This document shows, piece after piece, positions 37,215 through 47,000 of a stretch of DNA of 64,000 nt; within the stretch, counting starts at the first letter, position 1; each line of letters begins with the position of its first letter. Made by a program: the position numbers and the translations under genes. The notes under the pieces were generated by a model. The model saw nothing but the letters and a program-made list of their open reading frames with translations. It was not told the origin of the DNA and did no database searches. Source of the stretch: Rhodopirellula halodulae (GTDB lineage Bacteria; Planctomycetota; Planctomycetia; Pirellulales; Pirellulaceae); the NCBI RefSeq assembly GCF_020966775.1, contig NZ_JAJKFV010000029.1, positions 1,419,001 through 1,483,000 on the forward strand, given 5' to 3'.

Positions 37215-37931
37215 CTAGATTTTCGGGGGATCATCCGCCCGAACGAGATAAGTCTTGTTGGCTCGATCATAATTCAAGACCACCACGCGTCCTCCTTTGG
37301 GGATGATTTCGCCCTCCGTTCGGACGGAAATCAGCAGGGGAGCAGCGTCTGTAGCGAATTTAGCGCGGCCAAAGTCCGAATCAGCTTGGCGGGTTTCGAT
37401 CACGGCGGTTCCGCCCACCAACGTCGACGCATGAAATTCGGTCGGCGGCACCAGCATCCGGTGCATCGGCCAGGTGAAAATCTTAGTCGCAATGACGCCC
37501 AGGACGCCGTTTCGAATTGTCAGCAACGCACTGGTCAGAATGGTGGGCTCATAGCGGCGGATGTCGAACTGAAACCACATCACGAAACTAATGACCCAGA
37601 ACAGCACGCTGAACACAGACAACCAAACCACCAAGGGAACTCGGTCCAAGTTCATGACCTTCAGCGTGGCCGCGCCGGTTCCACCCAGCCAGTCGCTGTG
37701 CATGGGCTCCCCGGTGACTTCGCCCGCCAGATCCGGCGAAAGGTCCGCACCCAAATCAGACGCATCAATCTCCGGCACATCCAAGTCGAGGTCGGCGTCC
37801 ATCCCAAGGTCCACGACGCCAAGCAAGGCGATGACCACGTAGAACAAAAACAACGCGGCCAGAACCGTTGCCGGCCACATCGGGCCGACAAGTATCGAGT
37901 CCAGTCGATCTGTCCAAATGGTCGCCAACAT
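37215..37931 (-). CDS. YqiJ-like OB-fold membrane protein
   Basis: 238 residues. Two or three transmembrane helices: WPATVLAALFLFYVVIALLGV near the N-terminus and LVVWLSVFSVLFWVISFVMWF at about 101-121, with a third amphipathic segment LLTIRNGVLGVIATKIF. Between helices 1 and 2 lies an acidic loop (LGMDADLDLDVPEIDASDL). The C-terminal 80 residues look like an NfeD-type OB fold (TLVGGTAVIETRQ, APLLISVRTE, PKGGRVVVLNYDRANKTYLV). This matches the E. coli YqiJ arrangement of an OB-fold membrane protein next to flotillin YqiK, and agrees with its neighbour here. Probably the first gene of the cluster. Confidence 0.72.
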   Translation of the reverse strand: MLATIWTDRLDSILVGPMWPATVLAALFLFYVVIALLGVVDLGMDADLDLDVPEIDASDLGADLSPDLAGEVTGEPMHSDWLGGTGAATLKVMNLDRVPLVVWLSVFSVLFWVISFVMWFQFDIRRYEPTILTSALLTIRNGVLGVIATKIFTWPMHRMLVPPTEFHASTLVGGTAVIETRQADSDFGRAKFATDAAPLLISVRTEGEIIPKGGRVVVLNYDRANKTYLVRADDPPKI

Positions 37932-38165
37932 GCATCTGTCTCCAGAAAAATCCTCTCGGGGGATCGCGGGATTCGATCATATCAGTTGGCACAAAGCGAA
38001 GTCGGATGGGGCGCATTTTGCCGGTCGGGATTTCTAACAATCGAGCATCTTGCCGGCGTGCAATCCGCCGAAAATCGATCTGTTTTGGTCGGGGTAAAAG
38101 CAGTAAAAGCTGACCTGCGGCTCCGTCTCCTATTTTGTCTGGTTGTTGATTTCGATCGCTGTTGA

Positions 38166-39572
38166 ATGAACGTTGTTGACCGTGAACTCGCTGCTGTTTC
38201 TCCCGAGAACGCGGGCAAAGCTGACGGACGAAATCTGGCTCGAAGCTTGGGTGATGCTGCTTGTTTTGGCGGAATGGTTGGTTGCGGCGAGACCTACTTT
38301 TCCGCGTTTGCTTTAGCCATCGGTTTGGGCGAGACGGCATCTGGGTTGGTGGCCAGTATTCCGTTGTTGGTTGGTGGCGTCATTCAGCTGATATCACCGA
38401 AGGCGATCGGTTGGATCGGCGGGTACCGCCGTTGGATTGTGCTGGGTGCGTCGCTGCAAGCGTGCGCGTTTTTGCCACTGGCCTATGCCGCGTGGACGGA
38501 ACGACTTTCGATCACCGCCTTTTTGTTGATCGCATCGGTTTATTGGACCGCTGGGCTATCGACCGGCCCAGCGTGGAACACTTGGATTGAAGACATCGTT
38601 CCCGCGGCGGGACGGGCCAAGTTTTTCTCCAAGCGTTCACGACTACAGCAGGTTTGCACCTTTGCCGCGTTGATGGTCGCGGGCATCGTGTTGCAGTGGA
38701 CCTCCAGTCAAAACGTTGCTCTGGTCGGTTTCGCGGCGTTGTTCTTCATGGCGGCGTTCTTTCGATTGTTGTCGGCGAACTTCTTGCATCGCACACGCCA
38801 GTCCAAGCCAGCCACGAATCATGAAGTGACTCGGTCCATTGAGAGGCCATCCCACACGATGGAACCAAATGATGAGGCGGCGAACACTCAGCCAACACTT
38901 TCAAACACCGAAGAGGTGAACTTCCGATCGGCCATCAGCTTGCTCTCGTACTTGGTGGTGATGCAGGTCTTCATCCAGCTCAGCGGTCCCTATTTCGTGC
39001 CGTACATGTTGGGGCAGTTGAACATGGGATATCTCACCTATGTCGGTTTGATTGCGTTGGCCTTTCTTAGCAAGGTGATTTCGTTTGCCTACTGGGGACG
39101 AGTGGCCGAAGAATCTGGTGCGTCCAAAGTTCTTTGGTTCGGCGGAATTGGTTTGATTCCGCTATCCGCTTTGTGGATCGTATCCACCAACCTGTTGTGG
39201 TTGGCCGTCATTCAGGTGCTGAGCGGGATCGCTTGGGCGGCTTACGAACTCGGGTTCTTTCTGATGTTTTTTGAAACGCTTCCCGCGAAACATCGAACCA
39301 AACTGCTGACCTACCATAACTTTGCGAACACTCTGGCGATCAGCATAGGAGCATTGGCGGGTGCCGCGGCGTTGGCACATTTCGGAACCGAGTCCACGAC
39401 CTACTACTATCTCTTTGGTATGTCTTCGATTGGACGCATGCTGTGTTTGGGATTGTTAGTCGGATTGGTGCTGCCCAAACATTCGCTCAAGACGATCGGG
39501 ATTCGTATCCTCGCCATTCGTCCGGGGGCGGGAAGCGTGACCGCACCGGTGATCGCTAGCGCGGAAGAGTGA
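38166..39572 (+). CDS. MFS transporter
   Basis: 468 residues with about 12 hydrophobic helices, in two halves joined by a hydrophilic loop (about residues 210-255, Asn/Thr/Glu-rich). It begins LARSLGDAACFGGMVGCGETYFSAFAL and has a TGPAWNTWIEDIVPAAGRAKFFSKRS loop, the MFS-like gate motif after helix 4. Substrate unknown. It is convergent with the ThuA-domain gene, and the hairpin at 39605-39628 separates them. Confidence 0.75.
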   Translation: MNVVDRELAAVSPENAGKADGRNLARSLGDAACFGGMVGCGETYFSAFALAIGLGETASGLVASIPLLVGGVIQLISPKAIGWIGGYRRWIVLGASLQACAFLPLAYAAWTERLSITAFLLIASVYWTAGLSTGPAWNTWIEDIVPAAGRAKFFSKRSRLQQVCTFAALMVAGIVLQWTSSQNVALVGFAALFFMAAFFRLLSANFLHRTRQSKPATNHEVTRSIERPSHTMEPNDEAANTQPTLSNTEEVNFRSAISLLSYLVVMQVFIQLSGPYFVPYMLGQLNMGYLTYVGLIALAFLSKVISFAYWGRVAEESGASKVLWFGGIGLIPLSALWIVSTNLLWLAVIQVLSGIAWAAYELGFFLMFFETLPAKHRTKLLTYHNFANTLAISIGALAGAAALAHFGTESTTYYYLFGMSSIGRMLCLGLLVGLVLPKHSLKTIGIRILAIRPGAGSVTAPVIASAEE

Positions 39573-39604
39573 TTTCTCGCGTCGCTGCGGATCTGAAACG
39601 AAAA

Positions 39605-39628
39605 CGGGAGAGCACAGTGGCTCTCCCG
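39605..39628. terminator. Bidirectional hairpin between the MFS and ThuA genes
   Basis: A perfect 9-bp stem, CGGGAGAGC with GCTCTCCCG, around a 6-nt loop. AAAA lies on its left and TTTT a few bases to its right, so it could stop transcription from both convergent genes. Confidence 0.75.
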
Positions 39629-39664
39629 CATGAGTTTTCGTTTGGATGGAAGCGTTGGGTATGG

Positions 39665-40711
39665 CTACTTGGTCGCTGCTTCAAAGGTTCCTTTGGGGGT
39701 GACCAAAGTCGCCGACGATCCAAGCTCAAATTCTTCCACTCGCAAGTCGCGATCGCGATAGGTTTTGGAATCGACGAAGCCATAGAACGATGGAACGTAC
39801 GGGTCGACGTATGAAACGTCCGCTGATTTTGGAACTTCCATGTCGCACAAAAAGTAGCACGCGTTCACGATCATGCGACGCAAGTCTTCGCTGCGGAAAT
39901 CGACCGCCGCGCCGGCGGTGGTTCCCAAACATTGGCCCTGCTTTCCGGAAGGAGCTTGGTAGGGTTTCAGCCAAGCCAACGGCATCATCGGAGCATTCTT
40001 GGCATCGACCGGTGGAGCGGCCGGATCCAAGTGCTGCAGAACCATTCCGCGTAGCAACACGGTGGCGGTGGATTCGTCCAAATTGACGACCCCGTAAATA
40101 TCCGACGGCGTGTAGATGTCCGCGACATCGTTCAACACAGGATGGTTGGCGTTGTCTTCCACGATCACACCGCGGCCGCCTTCGACCTTGTGTTTGCCGT
40201 GGTGCGAGTGCCAGTTTTCACCGACCACGTTGATGCCGAAGTTGGCCCAGTCGTATTCGCCATAGTTGCCGCTCTTGAATGCGTGCGTCGCGGTGCGGTA
40301 CGCGATGATGGGCTTGCCAGCTTGGATGTGTTTCAGAATCGGATCGAGTTGTTCATCGGGAAGCACGCGCCAGCGTGTTGCGATGACCATCAGGTCCGCA
40401 TCCAGCAATGCGTCCGTGCCCGGAATGTTGTCGATCTGGTAAGGGTTGATGCCACCGGTTTCGCGATCGATGGCAAACAGAACGGTGCATTTGAATCCAT
40501 GATGTTGGCTCAGGATTTTGCCGAGCATCGGGCACGATTCTTCCGTCCGATACTCCTCATCGCCAGAGATGAGGACGATGTGCTTGCCGTTGGCGGTTCC
40601 TTCTGCGGGCTCGAAGACCAAACGGTCTTTGGCATCGGCGAGGGAGGCGAAACTGAACACGAGACCGAGGGCGAACGCGGACACCGCGGTTCCAAAACAA
40701 CGTGGCTTCAT
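39665..40711 (-). CDS. Secreted ThuA-domain (trehalose-utilisation-like) protein
   Basis: 348 residues. A signal peptide covers residues 1-27 (MKPRC, then FALGLVFSFASLADA). The mature part has a GATase-like ThuA fold: HIVLISGDEEYRTEE, LLDADLMVIATRW, IQAGKPIIAYRTATHAF. The Cys or Asp nucleophile of glutaminases is not evident, so it is unlikely to be an amidotransferase. Planctomycetes encode many such secreted proteins, often linked to sugar-polymer metabolism. No sugar gene is immediately adjacent. Monocistronic on the minus strand. Confidence 0.75.
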   Translation of the reverse strand: MKPRCFGTAVSAFALGLVFSFASLADAKDRLVFEPAEGTANGKHIVLISGDEEYRTEESCPMLGKILSQHHGFKCTVLFAIDRETGGINPYQIDNIPGTDALLDADLMVIATRWRVLPDEQLDPILKHIQAGKPIIAYRTATHAFKSGNYGEYDWANFGINVVGENWHSHHGKHKVEGGRGVIVEDNANHPVLNDVADIYTPSDIYGVVNLDESTATVLLRGMVLQHLDPAAPPVDAKNAPMMPLAWLKPYQAPSGKQGQCLGTTAGAAVDFRSEDLRRMIVNACYFLCDMEVPKSADVSYVDPYVPSFYGFVDSKTYRDRDLRVEEFELGSSATLVTPKGTFEAATK

Positions 40712-40876
40712 AGCAGGCTAGACTCAGGGATGGGGCGAGATGGAAACAGGAGGAATCCACATCATATCCCAAGGTCATCTCACCTGGGCAGACAACCGTC
40801 ACGTCGGCATCACCAAAACCGCGAGAGGACTTTGTCTATAGAAAGCCCGCGTGATCTGACACCGCGGATGTCGGAA

Positions 40877-42313
40877 TCATCGCAGCGCGTGTCGCGGATC
40901 GCTGCGTCGCGCCTGTTTGCGATATTCTTCCGCGGCGGCCTCGGGGTAGACCGTGTTGATCATTCCGCCGGAGCTCAATTCGTAACCGGCCAAGCGACCG
41001 ATTCGGGGAGCCAATTCCAAGCTCCAGTGATGCACTTTGGAGGAACACCGATTCGATGGCGGTGCCGTGTGCAGCATCATGTTGTAGGCCACGCCGGGAA
41101 TGATGGCTTCGAGCCAACGTACACAACGCAGAACCAACCGAGCGACTTCTTCGTTCATTGCCCCGGACAAATCTTCGAAGCAACCAAGGTGTTGGCGCGA
41201 AGTGATGCGAACCAAGTAAGGGAACCGGCTGGCGTGCGGGCAATACGCCACCAACGAATCGGATTGGTGAATGACGCGTTCTTTGTGATCCAGTTCCGCC
41301 TGCAGAAGATCGCACTGCAAGCAACGACCAAAGCGATCGTGGTGACGAGCCATCCGGTCATGAATCTCACGAACGGATTGTGGCAGGTGGTTGGAGGCAA
41401 TCAGCTGGCTATGGCTGTGTTGCAACGAAGCACCAGCATCGCGTCCGACATTCTTGAACAAGCTGATGAACTGAATGCCAGGTTGTTGACGCCAATGACG
41501 CATGCGAGCCGCGTAAGCGGAGAAGGCCAATGCGATCTCGGCCAAATTCAGCTCGCTCAAAGAACGCGTGTGGCGAGCGGCTTCGATGATGACCTCGTGG
41601 CCACCGCAGGCGACTTCCTCGATGAACAGCGGATTCGCGGTGTTGCCAGCGGTTTGGTTGGAAACACGACAATCCGTGGTCGCCGGTGGCTCATCGTTTT
41701 GTCGGGACCGTGAGTTTGGTTTGATGGCTGGAAACAGATTAGGAACGACGCGAACGGTCCAATCGGCTTCCTGTGGAACGGCTTCTTCGTCGTCGGAAAG
41801 TTTGGCGGACCAAACGGACGCCGGTGTTTTATGCTCGTTGCCGTGACAGAAGGGGCAATCGAGGGATGAAATCGGAGACGACGATTGCGACTTGAATTGA
41901 TCCGGTCGGCGTGCTCGTCCGGGAGCAAAAATCGTCCAGTTTCCAGAGATCGGGTCCCGTCGCGATTGGCCCGTTTGGATGTGTGTTTCGTTGGGAAAGT
42001 CGACGTGGGCACTGTCGAAACGTGGCTGGTCGAGAATTTCGGCTTCGACCAAACGATCGACCGTTTCTCCGACTCGCTGCGAGGTCGCGTCGCGATTGCT
42101 CGATCGTTGAGCGGACTGCAAAGCCTCGTTGGTCGTTCGAAGATCCGACACGCTTTGCGTATCGAGGTGGCTTTGATCCTGAGCCCGCGGATTGACGCGG
42201 GTGCGAGAGGTTTCGTTCAAACGAGTGGATGAGCGGTCGACCGGGACTCCTGATGGTTGTGTCTTCATCGGATCGACTCTCGCACGCGGGACGGCAAAGC
42301 AGAGAGGGTTCAC
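40877..42313 (-). CDS. galT: Galactose-1-phosphate uridylyltransferase-like protein
   Basis: 478 residues. HIT-fold nucleotidylyltransferase with the active-site triad motif HSHSQ (ASLQHSHSQLIA), a CPFCHGNEHKTP zinc site, and RRDPISGNWTIFAPGRARRP near the start of the core. Classical GalT has HPH; here it is HSH, seen in the broader family that also uses ADP-sugars, so the exact sugar and nucleotide are open. The first 115 residues are disordered, Ser/Arg/Gln-rich and probably over-extended: GTG 42313 or ATG 42268 are the candidate starts. It follows glgA by 96 bp on the same strand. Confidence 0.78.
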   Translation of the reverse strand: MNPLCFAVPRARVDPMKTQPSGVPVDRSSTRLNETSRTRVNPRAQDQSHLDTQSVSDLRTTNEALQSAQRSSNRDATSQRVGETVDRLVEAEILDQPRFDSAHVDFPNETHIQTGQSRRDPISGNWTIFAPGRARRPDQFKSQSSSPISSLDCPFCHGNEHKTPASVWSAKLSDDEEAVPQEADWTVRVVPNLFPAIKPNSRSRQNDEPPATTDCRVSNQTAGNTANPLFIEEVACGGHEVIIEAARHTRSLSELNLAEIALAFSAYAARMRHWRQQPGIQFISLFKNVGRDAGASLQHSHSQLIASNHLPQSVREIHDRMARHHDRFGRCLQCDLLQAELDHKERVIHQSDSLVAYCPHASRFPYLVRITSRQHLGCFEDLSGAMNEEVARLVLRCVRWLEAIIPGVAYNMMLHTAPPSNRCSSKVHHWSLELAPRIGRLAGYELSSGGMINTVYPEAAAEEYRKQARRSDPRHALR

Positions 42314-42409
42314 GATCCCCGCTCTGGTTGCTCTTCCTGCAATGTAGCAGTCCCCACCGTAGATGCACCCCCATTCTGAACGTCGGCCGATGATTTCGAC
42401 GCGTTCAAA

Positions 42410-43933
42410 TCAGCGAGATGATCGTCTTCGTCGATTTAGGGAAACTGTGCGGGCGTAAAGTTCGATGTACTGGTCAGCACTCTTCCTCCAAGACCAGTCC
42501 TGCCGCATTCCGACCCCGACAAGATTTTTCCATTTTTCTGGCGAGTGATATCGCAACTGGAGGGCACGATTGATCGCGTGATCTAACGCACCGGGGCTGT
42601 TGTCGTTGAGATGAAAACCAGTCGCTGAACCGGATTCCAAATTTTCAGCCTTGGCGTCGACAATGGTGTCCGCCAGTCCACCGGTTTGCGTTACCACGCA
42701 AGGCGTCCCGTAACGCAAGCTGTATAGCTGATTGAGTCCGCAGGGTTCATAGTGACTGGGCATGATGAACATGTCACTGGACGCTTCGATGCGATGCGCC
42801 AGGGCGTCGCTGAATCCGATGTAGGCAGCAAGTTGCTCGGGATATTCTTCTGACAGCTCGCGGAGTTGAGCTTCGATTTTGGGATCGCCGCTCCCTAGAA
42901 CGACCCATTGGGTTGGACGGGACTCGGTCAAGTGCTCACGAAGAACCGGCAAGATCAGGTCCCAACCTTTTTGTTCTGCCAAGCGTCCGATCAGTCCAAG
43001 CAATGGAACCTCGGGATCTTGTGGCAATCCAACTTCGGCTTGCAACGCGAGCTTGTTGTCGATCTTGGCTTCGGCCCAGGTATTCGCGTTGTAATTCCGT
43101 TTGAGATGTGGATCGGTTTCGGGATTCCAGATGTTCGTATCAATGCCATTGATGATTCCCGCGACCGGTTGCTTGATGCCTTGCAAAATCGCATCCAAGC
43201 CGCATCCGTATTCCAGCGTTTGAATCTCCAGTGCATACGTCGGGCTGACGGTCGACACCACGTCCGACGTAATGACACCGGTCTTCAGAAAATTGAGTTG
43301 GTTGTAGTACTCAAACGAATCGGGACGGAAGTGGTCCCAGCTCAAACCAGTCCAAGGGAACGCATCGAAACCGAAGTTGCCTTGATACGCCATGTTGTGA
43401 ATGGAAAGCATGGTCGCCACGGTGGGCAGCTTGGACGAATCGTCTGAACGAGCTTTCAACAAAGCGGGAACTAACGCCGATTGCCAATCGTTGCAGTGAA
43501 CGAGATCAACGGGCCAACCAAGACGCGACATGGCGATGATGGCGGCGCGGCAATAGAAGATGAATCGTTCGGCGTTGTCGTGATAATCGCCATTGGCGTC
43601 ACCGTACAACGAAGGCCGGCGGAAGTACTGCGGTTGGTCGATGAAGTAGACCGGTACCTTGGCCGCGTCCTCCGGATCGTTGGGATCCGATGGAAGGTGA
43701 CTTCGTAGTAGTCGACAGCCGATCAGTTTTTGATCCGACATCGGGACAGCAAAGCTGATGTCGGTGGTCTCGATGGGTTGCGACGAGTGATCGATTGACG
43801 AAAAAGCGGGCATGATGACCGCGCACCGATGCCCCTGAGCTGCAACCACCTTGGGCAGTGTGCCGCAAACATCGGCGAGACCGCCTGTTTTGGCGAAGGG
43901 AACGGCTTCGGTCGTCAGGTAGACGATATTCAA
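42410..43933 (-). CDS. glgA: Glycogen synthase
   Basis: 507 residues, a GT-B enzyme that extends glycogen from ADP-glucose. The KTGGLADVCGTLP motif near residue 15 (ADP-glucose binding), HNMAYQG, and the C-terminal FIMPSHYEPCGLNQLYSLRYG with its catalytic Glu are all present. Length is normal. The start is TTG 43933: no ATG precedes the KTGGL motif at the right distance, and the resulting N-terminus NIVYLTTEAVPFAK is typical. Pairs with the galT-like gene downstream, so both likely serve carbohydrate storage. Confidence 0.92.
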   Translation of the reverse strand: MNIVYLTTEAVPFAKTGGLADVCGTLPKVVAAQGHRCAVIMPAFSSIDHSSQPIETTDISFAVPMSDQKLIGCRLLRSHLPSDPNDPEDAAKVPVYFIDQPQYFRRPSLYGDANGDYHDNAERFIFYCRAAIIAMSRLGWPVDLVHCNDWQSALVPALLKARSDDSSKLPTVATMLSIHNMAYQGNFGFDAFPWTGLSWDHFRPDSFEYYNQLNFLKTGVITSDVVSTVSPTYALEIQTLEYGCGLDAILQGIKQPVAGIINGIDTNIWNPETDPHLKRNYNANTWAEAKIDNKLALQAEVGLPQDPEVPLLGLIGRLAEQKGWDLILPVLREHLTESRPTQWVVLGSGDPKIEAQLRELSEEYPEQLAAYIGFSDALAHRIEASSDMFIMPSHYEPCGLNQLYSLRYGTPCVVTQTGGLADTIVDAKAENLESGSATGFHLNDNSPGALDHAINRALQLRYHSPEKWKNLVGVGMRQDWSWRKSADQYIELYARTVSLNRRRRSSR

Positions 43934-44094
43934 GGCAACGGTGGGGATCTACAAGGTTGCGGAGTCAGAAAACTGGGGCGAGCATCGAGTTTCGCGAAAA
44001 GGAATCCGGTGTCGACGTGCCTGACAGAATAAACTAGGTCAAACTTCCATGTGATGCCGGCAACGCCGGTCTGTGAATACTTCTTCTCGTCGTC

Positions 44095-47000
44095 ATGCCG
44101 CTGCAACTTGTTGATTTTTGGAAACGGATGGTCCAAAGCGGGCTGGCCGATACATCGAAACCGCCCGTGTGGGCGGCTGAATATGCGGACGACCATGCTG
44201 GAGAACCTCCCGCAGACGTCGGTGAATTGGCGAAATGGCTGGTCCAAACGGGACGAGGCCACAAATACCCCATCACGGAAATCCTGCAGCATTCGTCGTG
44301 GGAATCGGAATATCCCTCCACACCGATCCTCCGAATCGCCCCGCTGACGCTAATCGCAGACGATTTGACGTGCCCATTTCCATTTCGAGATTGGCAATCG
44401 GTGGAACGAGAGCCCCTTGGCGATCAGGAAGCACCGACCACCGGAGTCCTCCGACAATTGGACCCGTCGAAGCTGAGTGCGGACGCGGCGGCTCGTTTGC
44501 GTTCCCACGCAACGGTGTCGGACGAATCGTTGCAGTCACTGGAAATCCTGCCGCTACGAAACGGTCCGTTGGGACAACCCGTTGTCAGCCGCCGAGACTT
44601 CGCGGGTGTCTTGAGCGTGCTTCCGCCGGGCAAGGCTTTGTCCTTGAGGTCCAAGCCACGAACGGTCGCGCGAACCGTCGAAATTTTGCGTCCGCTCTGT
44701 CGAGCTTTGTCAGCGTTGCATGCGGCGGGTTTGGTTCACGGCGAACTTGGCTTTGACCGCATTTGGATGGATGCGTCCAAACGTTGGACCTTGTTGCGAA
44801 ACCCATTCGCTGGACTGCCAAGCTTCCTCAGCGAAACAGCAACGCTGAGTGGAACTCGCTGGTTGCAGCAGTCCGACGATGCGCAGCAGTTCTGGTCACC
44901 GGAACATCTTCGCGGACGGGAGAAGCATGTGGCCGCGGTCGCCGATGATATCTACGCGATGGGATGTCTTGGCTACGCTCTTCGCTATGGACGCCACGCA
45001 TTTGAAAGCACTTCGCGTGAACGACTGCCAAGCGAACTGACCGATGCGGTTTCGCAAGGAGCCAGCGGCGATCCGTTATGTCGGGTGTTGGCCGCGGCGT
45101 TGGCGAGTGACCCTTCCGCACGATTCGCAACCGTCGAGCAATTGATCAACGCATTGGAGGTTGCATCCAAAGCGACTCCCGTCCAGGCGACACCCGCGAT
45201 CAAGAGCGATCCTGTCGCGATGCAGAAGAAAGTCATCGCAGAAACGAAGTCAGTAGCCGCGAAGCAGTCCCCCGAATCGGCCGGTGAGAAGAAAACCACG
45301 CAACCGACGAAGCAAGCAAGTTCTACTACGCCAGCAACAACGCGTGAATCAGCCAAGCCAAACGCGACAGCGGCCTCCGCGTCGACGTCAGCAGGTTCAT
45401 CCGGTCCGACGAAGATTGCTGACAAGAAAATTGCTGACAAAAAGGTTGCCAACAAAGCAGCGCTGGCCGGTGAAACTAAGCCCAAATCGGAATCAAATAC
45501 CGAGCCGAAAGCGAAGCCAGATTCAAGCCGAGTCGAGCAACCCAAACCGGCAAGCCAACCTGTTGCGTTGAATGAAGAGACGACTTCGGACGACGCGAAA
45601 AAACTTGGCGGGACCAGCCCACCGACGCCGGAACCCGAACCCACGACGCTCCCATCACCGGTCGAGGACGCATCGGTTAAAGGTGCATCGGTCAAGGATG
45701 CTGCAGTCAAAGATGCATCGGTCGAGCCGAGCGCAGTGGAGCCGTCTCCGCAAACGGCCGAACCAGAAACGCCGGAATCCAATGACTCGCCTCGACAGGT
45801 TTCTCCGGCGGTTGTTCCCGCTCGTCGAAGACGCAAACGCAAGAATCAAAAAGCGTGGTACGCCATCTACGCGTTGTGTTTGCCCGTCCTGATGCTGGTG
45901 ATTGCTTTGGCGGTTCGGGACAAGAATCCACCGCCCGTGGCCAAACGCATTCGTCCGCCGGCACCGCAATTCATTCCTCGTGTTTCCAGCGACACCGACA
46001 AGCCGAAACCTGTTCAGCCGACGCCCCGGCCGTCTCGTCCTCAACCCACCGGGATCCAAGTGGTCGACAACGACCAAATGCTGTGGGCCCCTCCTGATTT
46101 GAGTGGCGGAGACGGGCAAGTCAATCGTGCCACCGCATTGTTGCCTCCTGGACCAGCCGCCGTGGTCACAATCGACTGGACGCAGTTGCAACGGTTGGGA
46201 TTGATGGAGTTGTTCGAGCCCGAGACCAAAGCATGGCTGGAAACTTTGAACCAATGGTCCGGAGTCGCTGAACAATCCATCTCGCATGTCGCGCTCGCTT
46301 GGTTCCCCGGGGCAGAGGGCGTGCCGGAGGTGGCCGCTGCGATCCGATTGAAAGACCCAAAGTCGCTCGAAGAGTTGTTGGAGACTTGGGAAGCGTCTGC
46401 TGCGAGAAGCAAAGAAGGGCACACGATCTACGCCGGTGACGATCTCGATGCGTTGGCCTACTTCGCGATGACTCAAGGCCGCGTCGCTACCGCCGCGGAT
46501 GATATGGTCGACGCGTTTGCGGTGGGTTCCATCGAACGCATCGGTGAAGTTGCGGAGCTGGAAGGGTCCCCGGTGGTGTTGCCGCGTTTGCTAGAAGAGC
46601 TTTGGCAATCGGCACGTCCCAACGATGCCATCGCATTCCTGACTCAACCCAATTTCCTGGTCAGCGACGCTCGCAAATGGATGGAAGCGACTTCGCCCAC
46701 GCTGATTCCTTGGATTCGCCAAAATTTGCTGGCCGACTGCGGCGGCGTTCTTGTCAGGCTGGCGTCCGCGGAACCAGATGCAAATTCGACCGAGACGCCC
46801 ACCGCCTCGTATGTGGAAGTTCGTTTGGCGGCTGCACCGGGCGTCGACCCGTCTGAGCTGGCGGATCCTTTGCGTGCTCAATTGTCGAATGCTCCACGAT
46901 GGGCGGAAGACTTCCTGGTCACACGCGACATCGATGCGTCATGGAGATTGCTGGCGGCCCGCTTGCCATCCATGTGGGCGTTCGCAGAGGAAAACGTGCG

